This document shows, one piece after another, positions 7,207 to 15,673 of a stretch of 25,210 bases of DNA (its first letter is position 1; the number at the start of each line of letters is the position of its first letter). Both the position numbers and the translations under genes were made by a program. The notes under the pieces were generated by a model. It had not been told where the DNA came from and searched no databases. It saw only the letters and a program-made list of their open reading frames with translations. This DNA is from Bacillota bacterium (GTDB taxonomy: Bacteria; Bacillota; Clostridia; DSM-8532): assembly GCA_023459915.1 (NCBI GenBank), contig JAEWSN010000114.1, positions 1 to 25,210 of the forward strand, read 5' to 3'.

Positions 7207-8481
7207 ATGAACACAGTGAATGACGCAAGGATTCAGGAAGCCTATGAATATGCCAAGTCGCGCTACGCGGCATTGGGCGTGGATACGGACAAGGTGCTGG
7301 AGGCGATTTCCGGGCAGGCCATTTCCCTGCATTGCTGGCAGGGGGACGACGTGCGGGGGTTCGAGGCGGATGCCGGCGGCACCTCCGGGGGCATTCTCAG
7401 CACCGGTTCCTACCCGGGCGCGGCGCGCAATGGCGACGAGCTGCGGGCGGATTATGAAAAGGCGTTTTCCCTGATTCCGGGCAGGCACCGCGTAAACCTG
7501 CACGCCATCTATGCGGAAACGGATGGCGCTGTCGTGCCGCGCGATCAAATCAAGACGGTGCATTTCCGCAAGTGGATTGACTGGGCCAAACGTCTGGGGG
7601 TCGGCGTGGACTTCAACCCCAGCTTTTTCAGCCATCCCATGGCGGATTCAGGCTTTACCATTTCGAGCCCCGATCCGGAGGTGCGCGCCTTCTGGATGCG
7701 CCATTTCGCCGCCTGCCGTGCCATCGCGGCGGACATCGGCCGGGAATTGGGCACCCCATGCGTCATGAACATCTGGTTCCCCGATGGCATGAAGGATCAG
7801 CCTGCGGATCGGCTGGGGTACCGGCAGCGGATGAAGGACGCCATGGATGAGGTGCTTGCCACCAAATATGACAGGAAACACCTCATCGACGCTTTTGAGA
7901 GCAAGCTCTTCGGTATCGGTGTGGAATCCTACACGGTGGCCTCGCACGAATTTGTGTATGGCTACGGCCTCAAGAACAACCTGACGGTCTGCTTCGACAT
8001 GGGACATTTCCACCTCACCGAGAGTGTGGCGGACAAGATTTCCGCAACCCTCCTGTACACGGATGACCTGTTGCTGCATGTGTCCCGTCCGGTCCGCTGG
8101 GACAGCGACCATGTCGTGATTCTCAATGACGACCTGCTGGCACTGGCCCAGGAGGTGAAACGCGCGGATGCCTTTGACCGGGTGTATGTGGCGCTGGACT
8201 TTTTTGACGGCAGCATCAACCGCATCATGGCATGGGTCACCGGTACCCGGGCCGCGCTCAAGGCGCTGCTCATCGCCCGGCTTGAACCCACGGCGCTGCT
8301 GCTTCAGGCGGAGGCGAATGCGGACTATGGCCGTCGGCTGGCATTGAATGAGGAGTTCAAAAGTCTGCCGTTTGCCGCCGTGTGGGACATGTTCTGCCTC
8401 AAGGCCGGTGTGCCTGTGGGAACGGATTGGGTGGACGAAGCCGCCGCCTATGAACGTGATGTGCTGCGCAAACGCGTTTAG
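7207..8481 (+). CDS. rhaA: L-rhamnose isomerase
   Basis: This 424-residue cytoplasmic metal-dependent isomerase converts L-rhamnose to L-rhamnulose, the first step of the phosphorylating pathway. Family hallmarks are SLHCWQGDDVRGFE (about 38-52), the tract after it (GGTSGGILSTGSYPG), and NLHAIYAE. The expected metal ligands are present: Glu240 in GVESYTVASHE, Asp264 and His267 in CFDMGHFHLTE, and the later Asp in VALDFFDGSINR. The length is typical (about 410-425). The ATG at 7207 follows GGAGGAAGG with good spacing; the reading frame is open further upstream but overlaps rhaB there. It is third in the five-gene operon. The assignment is secure. Confidence 0.97.
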   Translation: MNTVNDARIQEAYEYAKSRYAALGVDTDKVLEAISGQAISLHCWQGDDVRGFEADAGGTSGGILSTGSYPGAARNGDELRADYEKAFSLIPGRHRVNLHAIYAETDGAVVPRDQIKTVHFRKWIDWAKRLGVGVDFNPSFFSHPMADSGFTISSPDPEVRAFWMRHFAACRAIAADIGRELGTPCVMNIWFPDGMKDQPADRLGYRQRMKDAMDEVLATKYDRKHLIDAFESKLFGIGVESYTVASHEFVYGYGLKNNLTVCFDMGHFHLTESVADKISATLLYTDDLLLHVSRPVRWDSDHVVILNDDLLALAQEVKRADAFDRVYVALDFFDGSINRIMAWVTGTRAALKALLIARLEPTALLLQAEANADYGRRLALNEEFKSLPFAAVWDMFCLKAGVPVGTDWVDEAAAYERDVLRKRV

Positions 8482-8537
8482 CGCGATATCTCCGGAAAAC
8501 ACCGGCAGACAATCCATAGAAGCAGAGGAGACAATTT

Positions 8538-9599
8538 ATGAATGACACCCAGTTGTTGCAGGAATATGTGCGTCTGTCCCAGACCGCGGGAGCACGTGCG
8601 GATTATGTGCAGGGCGGCGGCGGCAACACGTCTGTGAAGCTGTCTCACGGCCGCATGGCGGTGAAGGCATCCGGCTACCGACTGAACCAGGTGACGATGG
8701 ATGCCGCCTATGTGGTGGTGGACGCGAAAAACATCAGGGACTGGTACGCCGGTGTGGATGTGTCGGAAGATCGGGATTTTGAGAAGGAAAGCGTAGCGGT
8801 GGCCAAAGGCGCGGTGGTGCCGGGTTTCGGGCCGCAGGGACTGCGCCCTTCCGTGGAGGCCGGGTTTCATGCCGTGCTGGGAACCTTCGTGGTCCACACC
8901 CATGCGGTGCAGGCCAACCTGCTGTGCTGCAGCGCCGAAGGAGAGGCGCTGGTCCGAAAACTCTTCACGGATGCCGGTTTTCCTGCGCTCTGGATACCGT
9001 ACATCAACCCGGGGTTCTGCCTCACGCTGCAAATCCGGGATGCCCGGGAGCGGATGATTCAGGAAACCGGTACGGATCCGCACATCATTTTTATGGAAAA
9101 TCATGGCGTGATTGTCTGGGGAGATGACGCAGATGCGGCGCTTGCCCTGCATGACGAGGTGAACAACCGGATTCTTGGATGGTTTGGACTGCCACAGGCG
9201 TATCCGCTGCCGGCCGTCGAAGCAGCGGGCGAAGGTGTGTTTGTTTCAAGGACGCCGGAGGTACAGGCATTTCTGAAGGCACATGCGGCAGATGCCGCGT
9301 TCTTTGAGGCCCATCCGCTGTATCCGGATCAACTGGTGTATCTCAATGCCGGGATGATGGGTGCGGCGCAGACACGCAAAGTGGTGCTGGAACCGGTGTC
9401 GGGCCGGGTGCTGTACCGGGCCGGTGAGGCTGAAGCACTGGCCATGGAAGAAACCCTGCTTGGATTCGTCTGGGTCATGGAGAAGATCAAGGCACTGAAA
9501 CTGACCCTGAAAACCATGTCGGACACCGACGTGGCGTTTATCAGAAACTGGGAAAGCGAGGCCTATCGACGTTCCCTGGTGCAGAAGATGAAACAGTAA
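8538..9599 (+). CDS. Class II aldolase, probable rhamnulose-1-phosphate aldolase (RhaE aldolase-domain type)
   Basis: This 353-residue protein of the class II aldolase/adducin fold has the GGGGNTSVK phosphate loop (about 33-41), the zinc-binding His pair H120 and H122 (VVHTHAV), and the third His in MENHG (H189). The extended N-terminus (SQTAGARADYVQGGGGNTS) and the long C-terminal tail resemble the aldolase half of the bifunctional RhaE/YuxG protein, which fuses aldolase to lactaldehyde dehydrogenase, more than the ~270-residue E. coli RhaD. No dehydrogenase half follows. The likely reaction is L-rhamnulose-1-phosphate to dihydroxyacetone phosphate plus L-lactaldehyde. GAGGAG at 8525-8530 sets the start. 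Operon position after rhaA supports the role. The exact substrate is inferred, so no gene symbol is given. Confidence 0.88.
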   Translation: MNDTQLLQEYVRLSQTAGARADYVQGGGGNTSVKLSHGRMAVKASGYRLNQVTMDAAYVVVDAKNIRDWYAGVDVSEDRDFEKESVAVAKGAVVPGFGPQGLRPSVEAGFHAVLGTFVVHTHAVQANLLCCSAEGEALVRKLFTDAGFPALWIPYINPGFCLTLQIRDARERMIQETGTDPHIIFMENHGVIVWGDDADAALALHDEVNNRILGWFGLPQAYPLPAVEAAGEGVFVSRTPEVQAFLKAHAADAAFFEAHPLYPDQLVYLNAGMMGAAQTRKVVLEPVSGRVLYRAGEAEALAMEETLLGFVWVMEKIKALKLTLKTMSDTDVAFIRNWESEAYRRSLVQKMKQ

Positions 9600-9631
9600 C
9601 TGAACCTGCCCTGGATGAGAGGAGTGACAAC

Positions 9632-10927
9632 ATGGACTTTACATTGATGCATCCTGCCGATCAAATCGTAATGATCATGAACCGGATCTACCGGTATGGC
9701 ATGACCACGACCTCCGGTGGCAACCTGTCGATCCTGGATGAAAACGGGGACATCTGGATTTCGCCGGGCGGTATCGACAAGGGTTCCCTGATGCGTCGCG
9801 ACATCATGCGGGTGACTCCTGACGGCACCGTCATTGGGCCGCACAAGCCGTCAGTGGAATATCCGTTCCACCGGCGTGTTTATGAACTGAGGCCGGATGT
9901 GCGTGCGGTCTTGCATGCGCATCCGCCGTCCCTTGTCGCGTTCAGCATTGCCCGAAAAATCCCGGATACCCGGCTGATGCCCAAAGCCCATCTGGTCTGT
10001 GGCAATGTTGGCATGGCGCCTTACGACCTTCCGGGAAGTCAGGCGCTTGGGGAGAAGATTGCCGCCGAGTTTGTGAAGGGGTTCAACCTGGTCATGCTGG
10101 AGAATCACGGTGTCGTGGTGGCGGACACCAGCCTGTTTGAAGCGTTCAAGGCGTTTGAGACGCTGGACTTCACCGCACGGGTGCAGTTGTCCGCGATGCG
10201 GATTGGTTCCCCCTTCGTGCTGCCGCAGAAAAATCTGGAGCGGGTGGAGCACGCACTCGGCGCGCCATTGCCGGAGTTTGTCCCCCCGGTGCGCACCAGC
10301 CGGGAAACCGAAGCGCGCCGCGAGATGTGCGAACTGGTGCACCGTGCGTATGATCAGCAACTGTTCACCAGCACACAGGGCACGTTTTCGGTGAAACTCG
10401 ATGAGCAGACATTTCTCATCACGCCCTATGGCACGGATCGCCGCTACCTGGAGCCGGGGGATCCGGTTCTGATCCGGAACGGGGAGCGGGAAGCCGGCAA
10501 GATGCCGAGCCATTCCGTGGGTCTGCACCAATCCATTTACCGCAGACAGCCGCATGTCAATGCCATCATCATCGCACACGCCCCGCACATCATGGCCTTT
10601 GCCGTGACGGAGGAAGTCTTTGATTCCCGAACGATTCCGGAAAGCTACATCATGCTGCGCCATGTTCCGAAAATCCCCTTTTCCTCATCCATCCTGCAGC
10701 CGGAACTGACCGCGGATGTGTTCGTGCCGTCCGTACCGGTGGTGATTGTGGAAAATGACGCGGTGATTGTGACCGGTTCCAGTCTGCTCAACGCGTTTGA
10801 TCGGCTGGAGGTCGCGGAATACAGCGCAAAAGGCATCATCGACTCCCGCCTGCTGGGTGAGATGATCGCCATCAACGACGCCCAGGTGGCGGAGATTGAG
10901 GATGCCTTTGGATTGCCGAAAGCGTAA
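9632..10927 (+). CDS. Tandem class II aldolase/adducin-domain protein with degenerate second domain
   Basis: This 431-residue protein contains two aldolase/adducin domains. Domain 1 (about 5-215) looks active: TTSGGNLS phosphate loop, zinc ligands H95 and H97 (HAHPPS), and H159 in LENHG. Domain 2 (about 230-425) aligns to it (TSTQGTFSVKL; HVNAIIIAHAPHIMAFAV; VENDAVIVTG) but has Ile314 where domain 1 has His95, keeps His316, and has Asp376 where domain 1 has His159. The second zinc site is therefore probably lost, and the domain may be structural or regulatory. It ends the rhamnose operon, 32 bp after the first aldolase, with GGAG at 9621-9624 before the start. It could be the true rhamnulose-1-phosphate aldolase, act on a related sugar phosphate, or assist its neighbour. 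Confidence 0.87.
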   Translation: MDFTLMHPADQIVMIMNRIYRYGMTTTSGGNLSILDENGDIWISPGGIDKGSLMRRDIMRVTPDGTVIGPHKPSVEYPFHRRVYELRPDVRAVLHAHPPSLVAFSIARKIPDTRLMPKAHLVCGNVGMAPYDLPGSQALGEKIAAEFVKGFNLVMLENHGVVVADTSLFEAFKAFETLDFTARVQLSAMRIGSPFVLPQKNLERVEHALGAPLPEFVPPVRTSRETEARREMCELVHRAYDQQLFTSTQGTFSVKLDEQTFLITPYGTDRRYLEPGDPVLIRNGEREAGKMPSHSVGLHQSIYRRQPHVNAIIIAHAPHIMAFAVTEEVFDSRTIPESYIMLRHVPKIPFSSSILQPELTADVFVPSVPVVIVENDAVIVTGSSLLNAFDRLEVAEYSAKGIIDSRLLGEMIAINDAQVAEIEDAFGLPKA

Positions 10928-10949
10928 AGCCCGTCTTTGCATGGGTGGG

Positions 10950-12074
10950 TCAGTCCGGTAGGGATAGAACGGTCTGGGCTGGTGTCCACGGAAGATCGAA
11001 TGCCGTGGCAACCGCTTCGCAGGTCAGTTTGCCGTCATGGAGATTCAAGCCGGCCAGCAATGCCTTGTCTTCCCTCAGGGCATCCAACCCCTTGTCGGCC
11101 AGCTTCACCAGATAGGGCAAGGTGGTGTTGGTGAGTGCCCAGGTGGCCGTGCGGGGCACCGCGCCCGGGATGTTGGCCACAGAGTAATGGATGACGCCAT
11201 GCTTTTCATAGCAGGGATGGTCGTGTGTGGTGACCCTGTCGATGGTCGCGATGCTGCCGCCCTGATCGATGGCCACATCCACAATGACAGAACCCTTTTT
11301 CATGGTTTTGACCATGGGCTCGGTGACGGTTTTCGGCGCTTTCGCTCCGGGGACCAGTACGGCGCCAATCAGGAGATCGGCCGTCTTCACCACCTCCGCC
11401 ATGACATAGGCGTTGTAGACAAGGGTGGTGATGCGACCGCCGAAGATGTCGTCCAGATAAACCAGGCGGGCGGGATTGATGTCCAGCACCGTGACACGGG
11501 CGCCCAGGCCGACAGCCATCCTGGCGGCATTCGTGCCCACCACGCCGCCACCCACAATGACCACCTCGGCAGGCGGCACACCAGGCACGCCGCCCAGCAG
11601 GATGCCCATGCCCCCGTTGTATTTTTGAAGCAGGGCGGCACCCACCTGCACGGACATGCGGCCCGCCACTTCACTCATTGGTGATAGCAACGGCAGGACA
11701 CCGTTTGGCAGCTGTACGGTTTCATAGGCAATGCCGGTGATTCCCGCATCCAGCATGGCCTGTGTCAGCTCCCGGCTGGCAGCCAGATGCAGGTAGGTGA
11801 AGAGGAGCTGGCCCTTTTGAAATTTCCCGTATTCGGACGCGAGGGGTTCCTTGACCTTCACAATCAGATCGGCCATCTGGTACACGTTGTCCGCGTCTGC
11901 CGTGAGTTCACCGCCGGCAGCGGCGTATTCCGCATCCGTGATGCCGCTGCCCAGCCCGGCGCCTTGCTGGACAAGACAGCGATGTCCCCTTGAGACAAGC
12001 TCATGAACCCCTGCCGGCGTCAGCGCGACACGGTTCTCATTGTTCTTGATCTCGGTTGGAACACCAACAATCAT
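10950..12074 (-). CDS. ald: Alanine dehydrogenase
   Basis: This 374-residue NAD-dependent enzyme interconverts L-alanine with pyruvate and ammonia. The N-terminus MIVGVPTEIKNNENRVALTPAGV is diagnostic. The catalytic Lys lies in LIVKVKEP (about 74) and the catalytic His in FTYLHLAAS (about 95). The Rossmann motif GGGVVGTNAARMAVGLGA starts near 175, and DVAIDQGG near 268 also matches the family. Length equals the usual 370-375. AAGGAGG lies just upstream of the start on this strand. It converges with the rhamnose operon with only 22 bp between stop codons. It is the last of four leftward genes, 96 bp behind the uroporphyrinogen-decarboxylase-like gene, with a palindromic element in that gap, so it may be transcribed separately. 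Physiologically it may feed alanine into pyruvate or recycle NADH. Confidence 0.97.
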   Translation of the reverse strand: MIVGVPTEIKNNENRVALTPAGVHELVSRGHRCLVQQGAGLGSGITDAEYAAAGGELTADADNVYQMADLIVKVKEPLASEYGKFQKGQLLFTYLHLAASRELTQAMLDAGITGIAYETVQLPNGVLPLLSPMSEVAGRMSVQVGAALLQKYNGGMGILLGGVPGVPPAEVVIVGGGVVGTNAARMAVGLGARVTVLDINPARLVYLDDIFGGRITTLVYNAYVMAEVVKTADLLIGAVLVPGAKAPKTVTEPMVKTMKKGSVIVDVAIDQGGSIATIDRVTTHDHPCYEKHGVIHYSVANIPGAVPRTATWALTNTTLPYLVKLADKGLDALREDKALLAGLNLHDGKLTCEAVATAFDLPWTPAQTVLSLPD

Positions 12075-12096
12075 GGGTGCCTCCTTGGGAGTGGCA

Positions 12097-12149
12097 TTGC
12101 GGTGGCGTTAAAATATCCGAAACCGTCATCACTCCGGCCGGAGTGATGA
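12097..12149. repeat. Dispersed palindromic element, copy A
   Basis: Bases 12097-12140 match 16281-16324 at 38 of 44 positions. The right end contains a perfect 24-bp palindrome (12126-12149) centred on CCGGCCGG with outer arms TCATCACT/AGTGATGA. It sits between the uroporphyrinogen-decarboxylase-like gene and ald. On the leftward strand it is a strong stem followed by a T-rich but interrupted stretch, so it might also work as a terminator for the upstream gene. Confidence 0.75.
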
Positions 12150-12170
12150 TACCCATGATTGTTTCCCCGT

Positions 12171-13178
12171 TTATTGCTTGTGAAACACATCCAGCATGGC
12201 CATGATGTTCTCCGGCGGTACGTCTCCGGGAACGGCGTGCGTGGGGGCGAGGATGTATCCGCCACCGGGCCGCATCACGGAAAGGATCTCCCTTGTTTTT
12301 TGCGTCACTTCCTCCGGTGTGGCGAAGGGCAGGAGCCGCTGGGTGCTGATGCCGCCGAAGAAAGTCAGATCCTTTCCGTACGCCCGCTTGATGGCATGGA
12401 TGTCGTAGATTTCGGGTTGAAAGGTCTGGTAAACATCCAGCCCGATGTCAATCAGGTCGGGGAACACCTCCTGGATGTCCCCGCACGAATGCTGGAACAC
12501 CGCCAGGCCGTGTTGCCGGGCGTGTGCGTACATACGCGCCAGTCGTGGCTTGATGAACCGGCGCCACAGCTTGGGACCCATGATGAGGCCCTTTTGCTGT
12601 CCCCAGTCATCGCCGAAGTAGAACCCGTCCAGATCGTGCGCCAGGGCGACATCCATCACCTGCAGGTTGAAGTCGCAGATGGCGTCGAGCAGGGCGTCTG
12701 CAAAGTCCGGTTCCTCGAGCATGTCCGCCAGGAAGTTCTCCATGCCCCGCAACGTCCAGGCGCGCTCAAACAGGGAGAAGCCAATGCTTCCCAGCCGGTA
12801 GGTGTCGTCCCCGGCGGAGGCCAACGCACGATATTCCGCCCGCAACCGCTCCGATTGGAGGTTGGGCATTTGTATCCGTTGCATGTCCGGCTCCGGGATG
12901 ACATACCCTTCAATCATACCGATGTCCTTGTCGGCGCCATTCCTGTTCCAGAGCACGCCAAAGTCGTCCTGGAAGTATCCGGGCCGATGGGGCAGTTCTT
13001 CAAGGTAGCCGTCAAAGTAGACACTTCGGATATGATTGCCGACATGCTTGTGGAAGTCCGTATCCCCGGTGAACCGGATCATCCTGTCCAGTTCCTGATG
13101 GGTGAAGTCCGCCTGCCAGGGCACCAGATCGGTTTCCCTGTGATGGATGGCGTCGATGACCCGTTGCCTTTTATCCAT
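12171..13178 (-). CDS. Uroporphyrinogen decarboxylase (URO-D)-fold protein, MtaA/CmuA-like
   Basis: This 335-residue protein belongs to the URO-D superfamily. Its residues point away from true HemE and toward the corrinoid methyltransferase branch: FQHSCGD has His230 and Cys232, the zinc-ligand pattern of MtaA- and CmuA-type methyltransferases. FGDDWGQQKGLIMGPKLWRRFIKPRLARM and FFGGISTQRLLPF...GGYILAPTHAVPGDVPPENI are also characteristic of that group. It may transfer a methyl group, but no corrinoid protein or other methyltransferase subunit is adjacent. The start at 13178 is preceded by a GGGGGAG ribosome binding site; the frame extends upstream without coding character. The PocR-AraC regulator gene lies 76 bp upstream on the same strand and likely controls it. 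Substrate unknown. Confidence 0.85.
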   Translation of the reverse strand: MDKRQRVIDAIHHRETDLVPWQADFTHQELDRMIRFTGDTDFHKHVGNHIRSVYFDGYLEELPHRPGYFQDDFGVLWNRNGADKDIGMIEGYVIPEPDMQRIQMPNLQSERLRAEYRALASAGDDTYRLGSIGFSLFERAWTLRGMENFLADMLEEPDFADALLDAICDFNLQVMDVALAHDLDGFYFGDDWGQQKGLIMGPKLWRRFIKPRLARMYAHARQHGLAVFQHSCGDIQEVFPDLIDIGLDVYQTFQPEIYDIHAIKRAYGKDLTFFGGISTQRLLPFATPEEVTQKTREILSVMRPGGGYILAPTHAVPGDVPPENIMAMLDVFHKQ

Positions 13179-13254
13179 AATACCCACTCCCCCTTTTGTA
13201 AGACATGATGATGCGTGGTTCTCCCTATGGGGATTGCCGGTTGTTATGGCACCA

Positions 13255-14259
13255 TCATATGCGGTGTTGCGCTGAATGGGGGAGTGATGTTTCGGGTGTG
13301 GGGTGGATAAAACGGTTGCGATATGCCTGTGGTGTTTCACCTGTGATCTGTCTGAACACCCTCGAGAAGTAGCGGGGATCCAGCCATCCGTTTGACCGTG
13401 CGATTGTTTGGATGGGTACACTTGTTTTGCGAAGCATTTCCTTGGCCAGTTGAATGCGTATGGTCCGGATGAACTGGGTCACGGTCCGGCCGGTTTGCGC
13501 TTTGACCACATGGGTGAGTCTTGAAGGACTCAAACCGATCAGACTGGACAAGTCCGCCGTTCTCAGTGGCATGTCGGAATGCGTGCGTATGGCGGTTTCC
13601 AGTCGAAGCAGCAATGGCATGGACCGGCGTTGTGCCCATTCCGAAGTCAGGATGAGCTGGGCTTGCCGGGTCAGCAACCGGAAGGCCGCGCATATTTTCT
13701 CAAAGGACAGGTGGTTCAAACGGTAGAATGCGGTCTCCCATGCGGAATCGGTCTGGATACCCTTCGGGAGCCTTTGCATGACGACATCAAACGCCGCCTT
13801 GCCCGGTGGATGGTCCAGGATTTGTCCCATCATCAGATATCCCAGACAGCCCGTTCCTTCCCGGGGAGGTTCGCAATTGTGTGCTTCCGCGGCGCAGTCG
13901 GCCTTGTCTGAAATCGGAGCCACTGCTTCCAATAGACCCATATGGCAGCGATAAAGGACCGGGGCATCTGTTGTCTGTGCCTGTCTGAAGGCTTGGCGAT
14001 CGCAGTGGAGACAGCGCGCCGCCACGATCGGATCCTGTCGGATGGCGGCACAGAAATCTGCAATATGCTCTGGATAAACAGGACCACAACGAACAGAAGG
14101 CACTGCTGGCATGCGATCCGCAGACACTGCCATCGGATCGGTGGGATACTCGGAAATGGGATAATAGGCCACACGAATACCGGTCAGCAGATGGAAATCC
14201 CGAAGCATGTCCCGAATGGGCTCTTTTTGATAGGCGATCCCATAAAACGCCGGGTTCAC
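13255..14259 (-). CDS. AraC-family regulator with PocR sensory domain
   Basis: This 334-residue regulator has an N-terminal PocR-type ligand domain (about residues 10-170). It is recognised by the Cys-rich CLHCDRQAFRQA and YRCHMGLLEAVAPI motifs and by the later GYLMMGQILDHPP stretch. A C-terminal AraC double helix-turn-helix follows (about 230-325; IARSNGWLDPRYFSRVFRQITGETPQAYRNRF). PocR domains bind small molecules, in PocR itself 1,2-propanediol. It is immediately upstream of the URO-D-like gene, its likely target. A GTG at 14268 is in frame, but the strong AGGGAGG (14268-14274) overlaps it, so the GTG at 14259, 8 bp from that site, is preferred. Because L-lactaldehyde from rhamnose can be reduced to propanediol, a metabolic link with the rhamnose operon is conceivable but not shown. 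Confidence 0.86.
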   Translation of the reverse strand: MNPAFYGIAYQKEPIRDMLRDFHLLTGIRVAYYPISEYPTDPMAVSADRMPAVPSVRCGPVYPEHIADFCAAIRQDPIVAARCLHCDRQAFRQAQTTDAPVLYRCHMGLLEAVAPISDKADCAAEAHNCEPPREGTGCLGYLMMGQILDHPPGKAAFDVVMQRLPKGIQTDSAWETAFYRLNHLSFEKICAAFRLLTRQAQLILTSEWAQRRSMPLLLRLETAIRTHSDMPLRTADLSSLIGLSPSRLTHVVKAQTGRTVTQFIRTIRIQLAKEMLRKTSVPIQTIARSNGWLDPRYFSRVFRQITGETPQAYRNRFIHPTPETSLPHSAQHRI

Positions 14260-14267
14260 GGTGCTCA

Positions 14268-14274
14268 CCTCCCT
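14268..14274 (-). promoter_or_regulatory. Ribosome binding site that decides the PocR-AraC start
   Basis: On the minus strand AGGGAGG runs from 14274 to 14268. Its last base is the first base of the GTG at 14268, which is therefore too close to be used. The next in-frame GTG (14259-14257) has the usual 8-nt spacing. Confidence 0.65.
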
Positions 14275-14314
14275 ACACAGAAAGGGTTAGGTGTTTGTTC
14301 CTCCGGAACTGTGC

Positions 14315-15430
14315 TCATTGGGTGAGCACTTCGTCCAGAAACCGGCCGTTCTCATGGAACAGGATGCCGTCCGCGTAGATGCGGCCTTCCTGTCTCATGT
14401 CGCACAGCATGTCCCAGTGCAGGGTGGAGCGGTTGAGCCCGCCCGCGTCCGGCATGGAATCCCCGATGGCCATGTGCACCGTACCGCCGATTTTTTCGTC
14501 GAACAGCATGTTGCGTGTAAATTTCGTGATGCCGTAGTTGGTGCCGATGGCCACCTCACCAAAGCGCCGGGCGCCTTCGTCGGTTTCCAGCAGGGCATGC
14601 AGCAGTTCCTCACCCTTTTTGGCGGTGGCCTTTGTCACCAGTCCGTTTTCCACTTCCAGCCGGATGCCTTCGATTTCGCGCCCCGCATAAATGCCGGGAA
14701 AGCTGAAGGTGATGTGTCCGTTGACGCCATCCTCCACGGGAGAGGTGAAGACCTCACCATCCGGGAAATTGACATGCCCGTCGCAGTTGATCCATTTGCG
14801 GCCGGAGATGTTCACGCGGATGTCGGTGCCGGCGGATACGATGTGCAGTTCCTTTTTGGTGTCGAGCCAACGGGCCCAGCGTTCCTGCTCCGCGCTGACA
14901 CGGTGCCATTCCGCCACAGGATCCTCCGTGTCGAGCAGACCGGCCCCGTACACAAAGTCTTCGTAGTCTGACAGGCTCATGTTGGCTTCCTGCGCGTCCG
15001 CCTCGGTGGGGAACTGGGTGCCGCACCAACGAAGGGCGCCGCTGCCCATGCGCTCGGAAAAGATGCGGCGCGCCTCGGCGTTGCCCTGCATGGACTGCTT
15101 CATTTTCTCGCCGGGGATGGCGCTGAAGATGCGGGTGTTGTTGGTGCCCCAGGCGGAAAGCCGCACATCCGCTGTCTCGGAGATGAGTTTGGCGATGGCG
15201 CTGCCCTGGGCCAGCTGTTCCGCGGTGGCGTGCTTGAGTTTGGCTTCCGCGAGAATGGGGGAGGAAATCCGGGTATCCACATGGCCGCCGGCTTTGACCG
15301 CCTCCTCGACCACGGCCGCCATCCAGGGAATGCAGACGGCTTCGGCCTCCACATAGACCCGATCGCCGGGGTTGACGGCAGTGGCATACTTTACAAGCAG
15401 GGCAGCGAGCTTTTTCAATCTGGGATCCAT
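14315..15430 (-). CDS. M29-family metal-dependent aminopeptidase
   Basis: This 371-residue cytoplasmic aminopeptidase is of the AmpS/AmpT/PepS type, removing N-terminal residues from peptides using two metal ions. The C-terminal half carries the ligand motifs: Glu in GIRLEVENGLVTKA, Glu in GEVAIGTNYGITKF, His in GGTVHMAIGDSMP, and His/Asp in STLHWDMLCDMR. The N-terminal YATAVNPGDRVYVEAE is typical of the family. The length is slightly short of the usual 400-410. The start at 15430 has an AGAAGG site 7 bp upstream; the open frame continues further but without coding character. The PocR-AraC gene follows with a 55-bp gap, so cotranscription is possible. It is divergent from the nitroreductase gene. 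Confidence 0.9.
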   Translation of the reverse strand: MDPRLKKLAALLVKYATAVNPGDRVYVEAEAVCIPWMAAVVEEAVKAGGHVDTRISSPILAEAKLKHATAEQLAQGSAIAKLISETADVRLSAWGTNNTRIFSAIPGEKMKQSMQGNAEARRIFSERMGSGALRWCGTQFPTEADAQEANMSLSDYEDFVYGAGLLDTEDPVAEWHRVSAEQERWARWLDTKKELHIVSAGTDIRVNISGRKWINCDGHVNFPDGEVFTSPVEDGVNGHITFSFPGIYAGREIEGIRLEVENGLVTKATAKKGEELLHALLETDEGARRFGEVAIGTNYGITKFTRNMLFDEKIGGTVHMAIGDSMPDAGGLNRSTLHWDMLCDMRQEGRIYADGILFHENGRFLDEVLTQ

Positions 15431-15464
15431 TTGCAACCTTCTTTCCAGCGAGGTGCTTCCCGCG

Positions 15465-15484
15465 TGTGGCAGTGTGGTGCCACA
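15465..15484. promoter_or_regulatory. Inverted repeat in the divergent aminopeptidase/nitroreductase promoter region
   Basis: TGTGGCA (15465-15471), a 6-bp gap and TGCCACA (15478-15484) form a perfect 7-bp inverted repeat, 35 bp upstream of the aminopeptidase start. The size and symmetry fit a dimeric repressor site or a leader hairpin. A second small dyad, TATCC-N6-GGATA, lies at about 15539-15554. The 243-bp region holds no gene. Confidence 0.4.
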
Positions 15485-15673
15485 ATGTGACACCCGATGC
15501 GCAGGAAAACGGAATTCGCGTATGCTTCTTGATCGCATTATCCAAAATGGGATAGACTTTGTCAAAGAAGGCGGCATGAAGCCGGGTGAAATCTGTGGGC
15601 ATGACGCCTCCAGACTGAGGATTCATTGTGAAACCGCTGCAAAACAGGACTTGTGCGTGAGGGAGGAATTTCC

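Noticed and set aside
5424..7214. Leftward open frame (596 codons) opposite rhaB
   Set aside because: It is a mirror of a well-supported kinase gene and has no domain or ribosome binding site.
10928..10949. Terminator between the convergent aldolase and alanine dehydrogenase genes
   Set aside because: The gap is 22 bp and I find no stable stem with a T-run.
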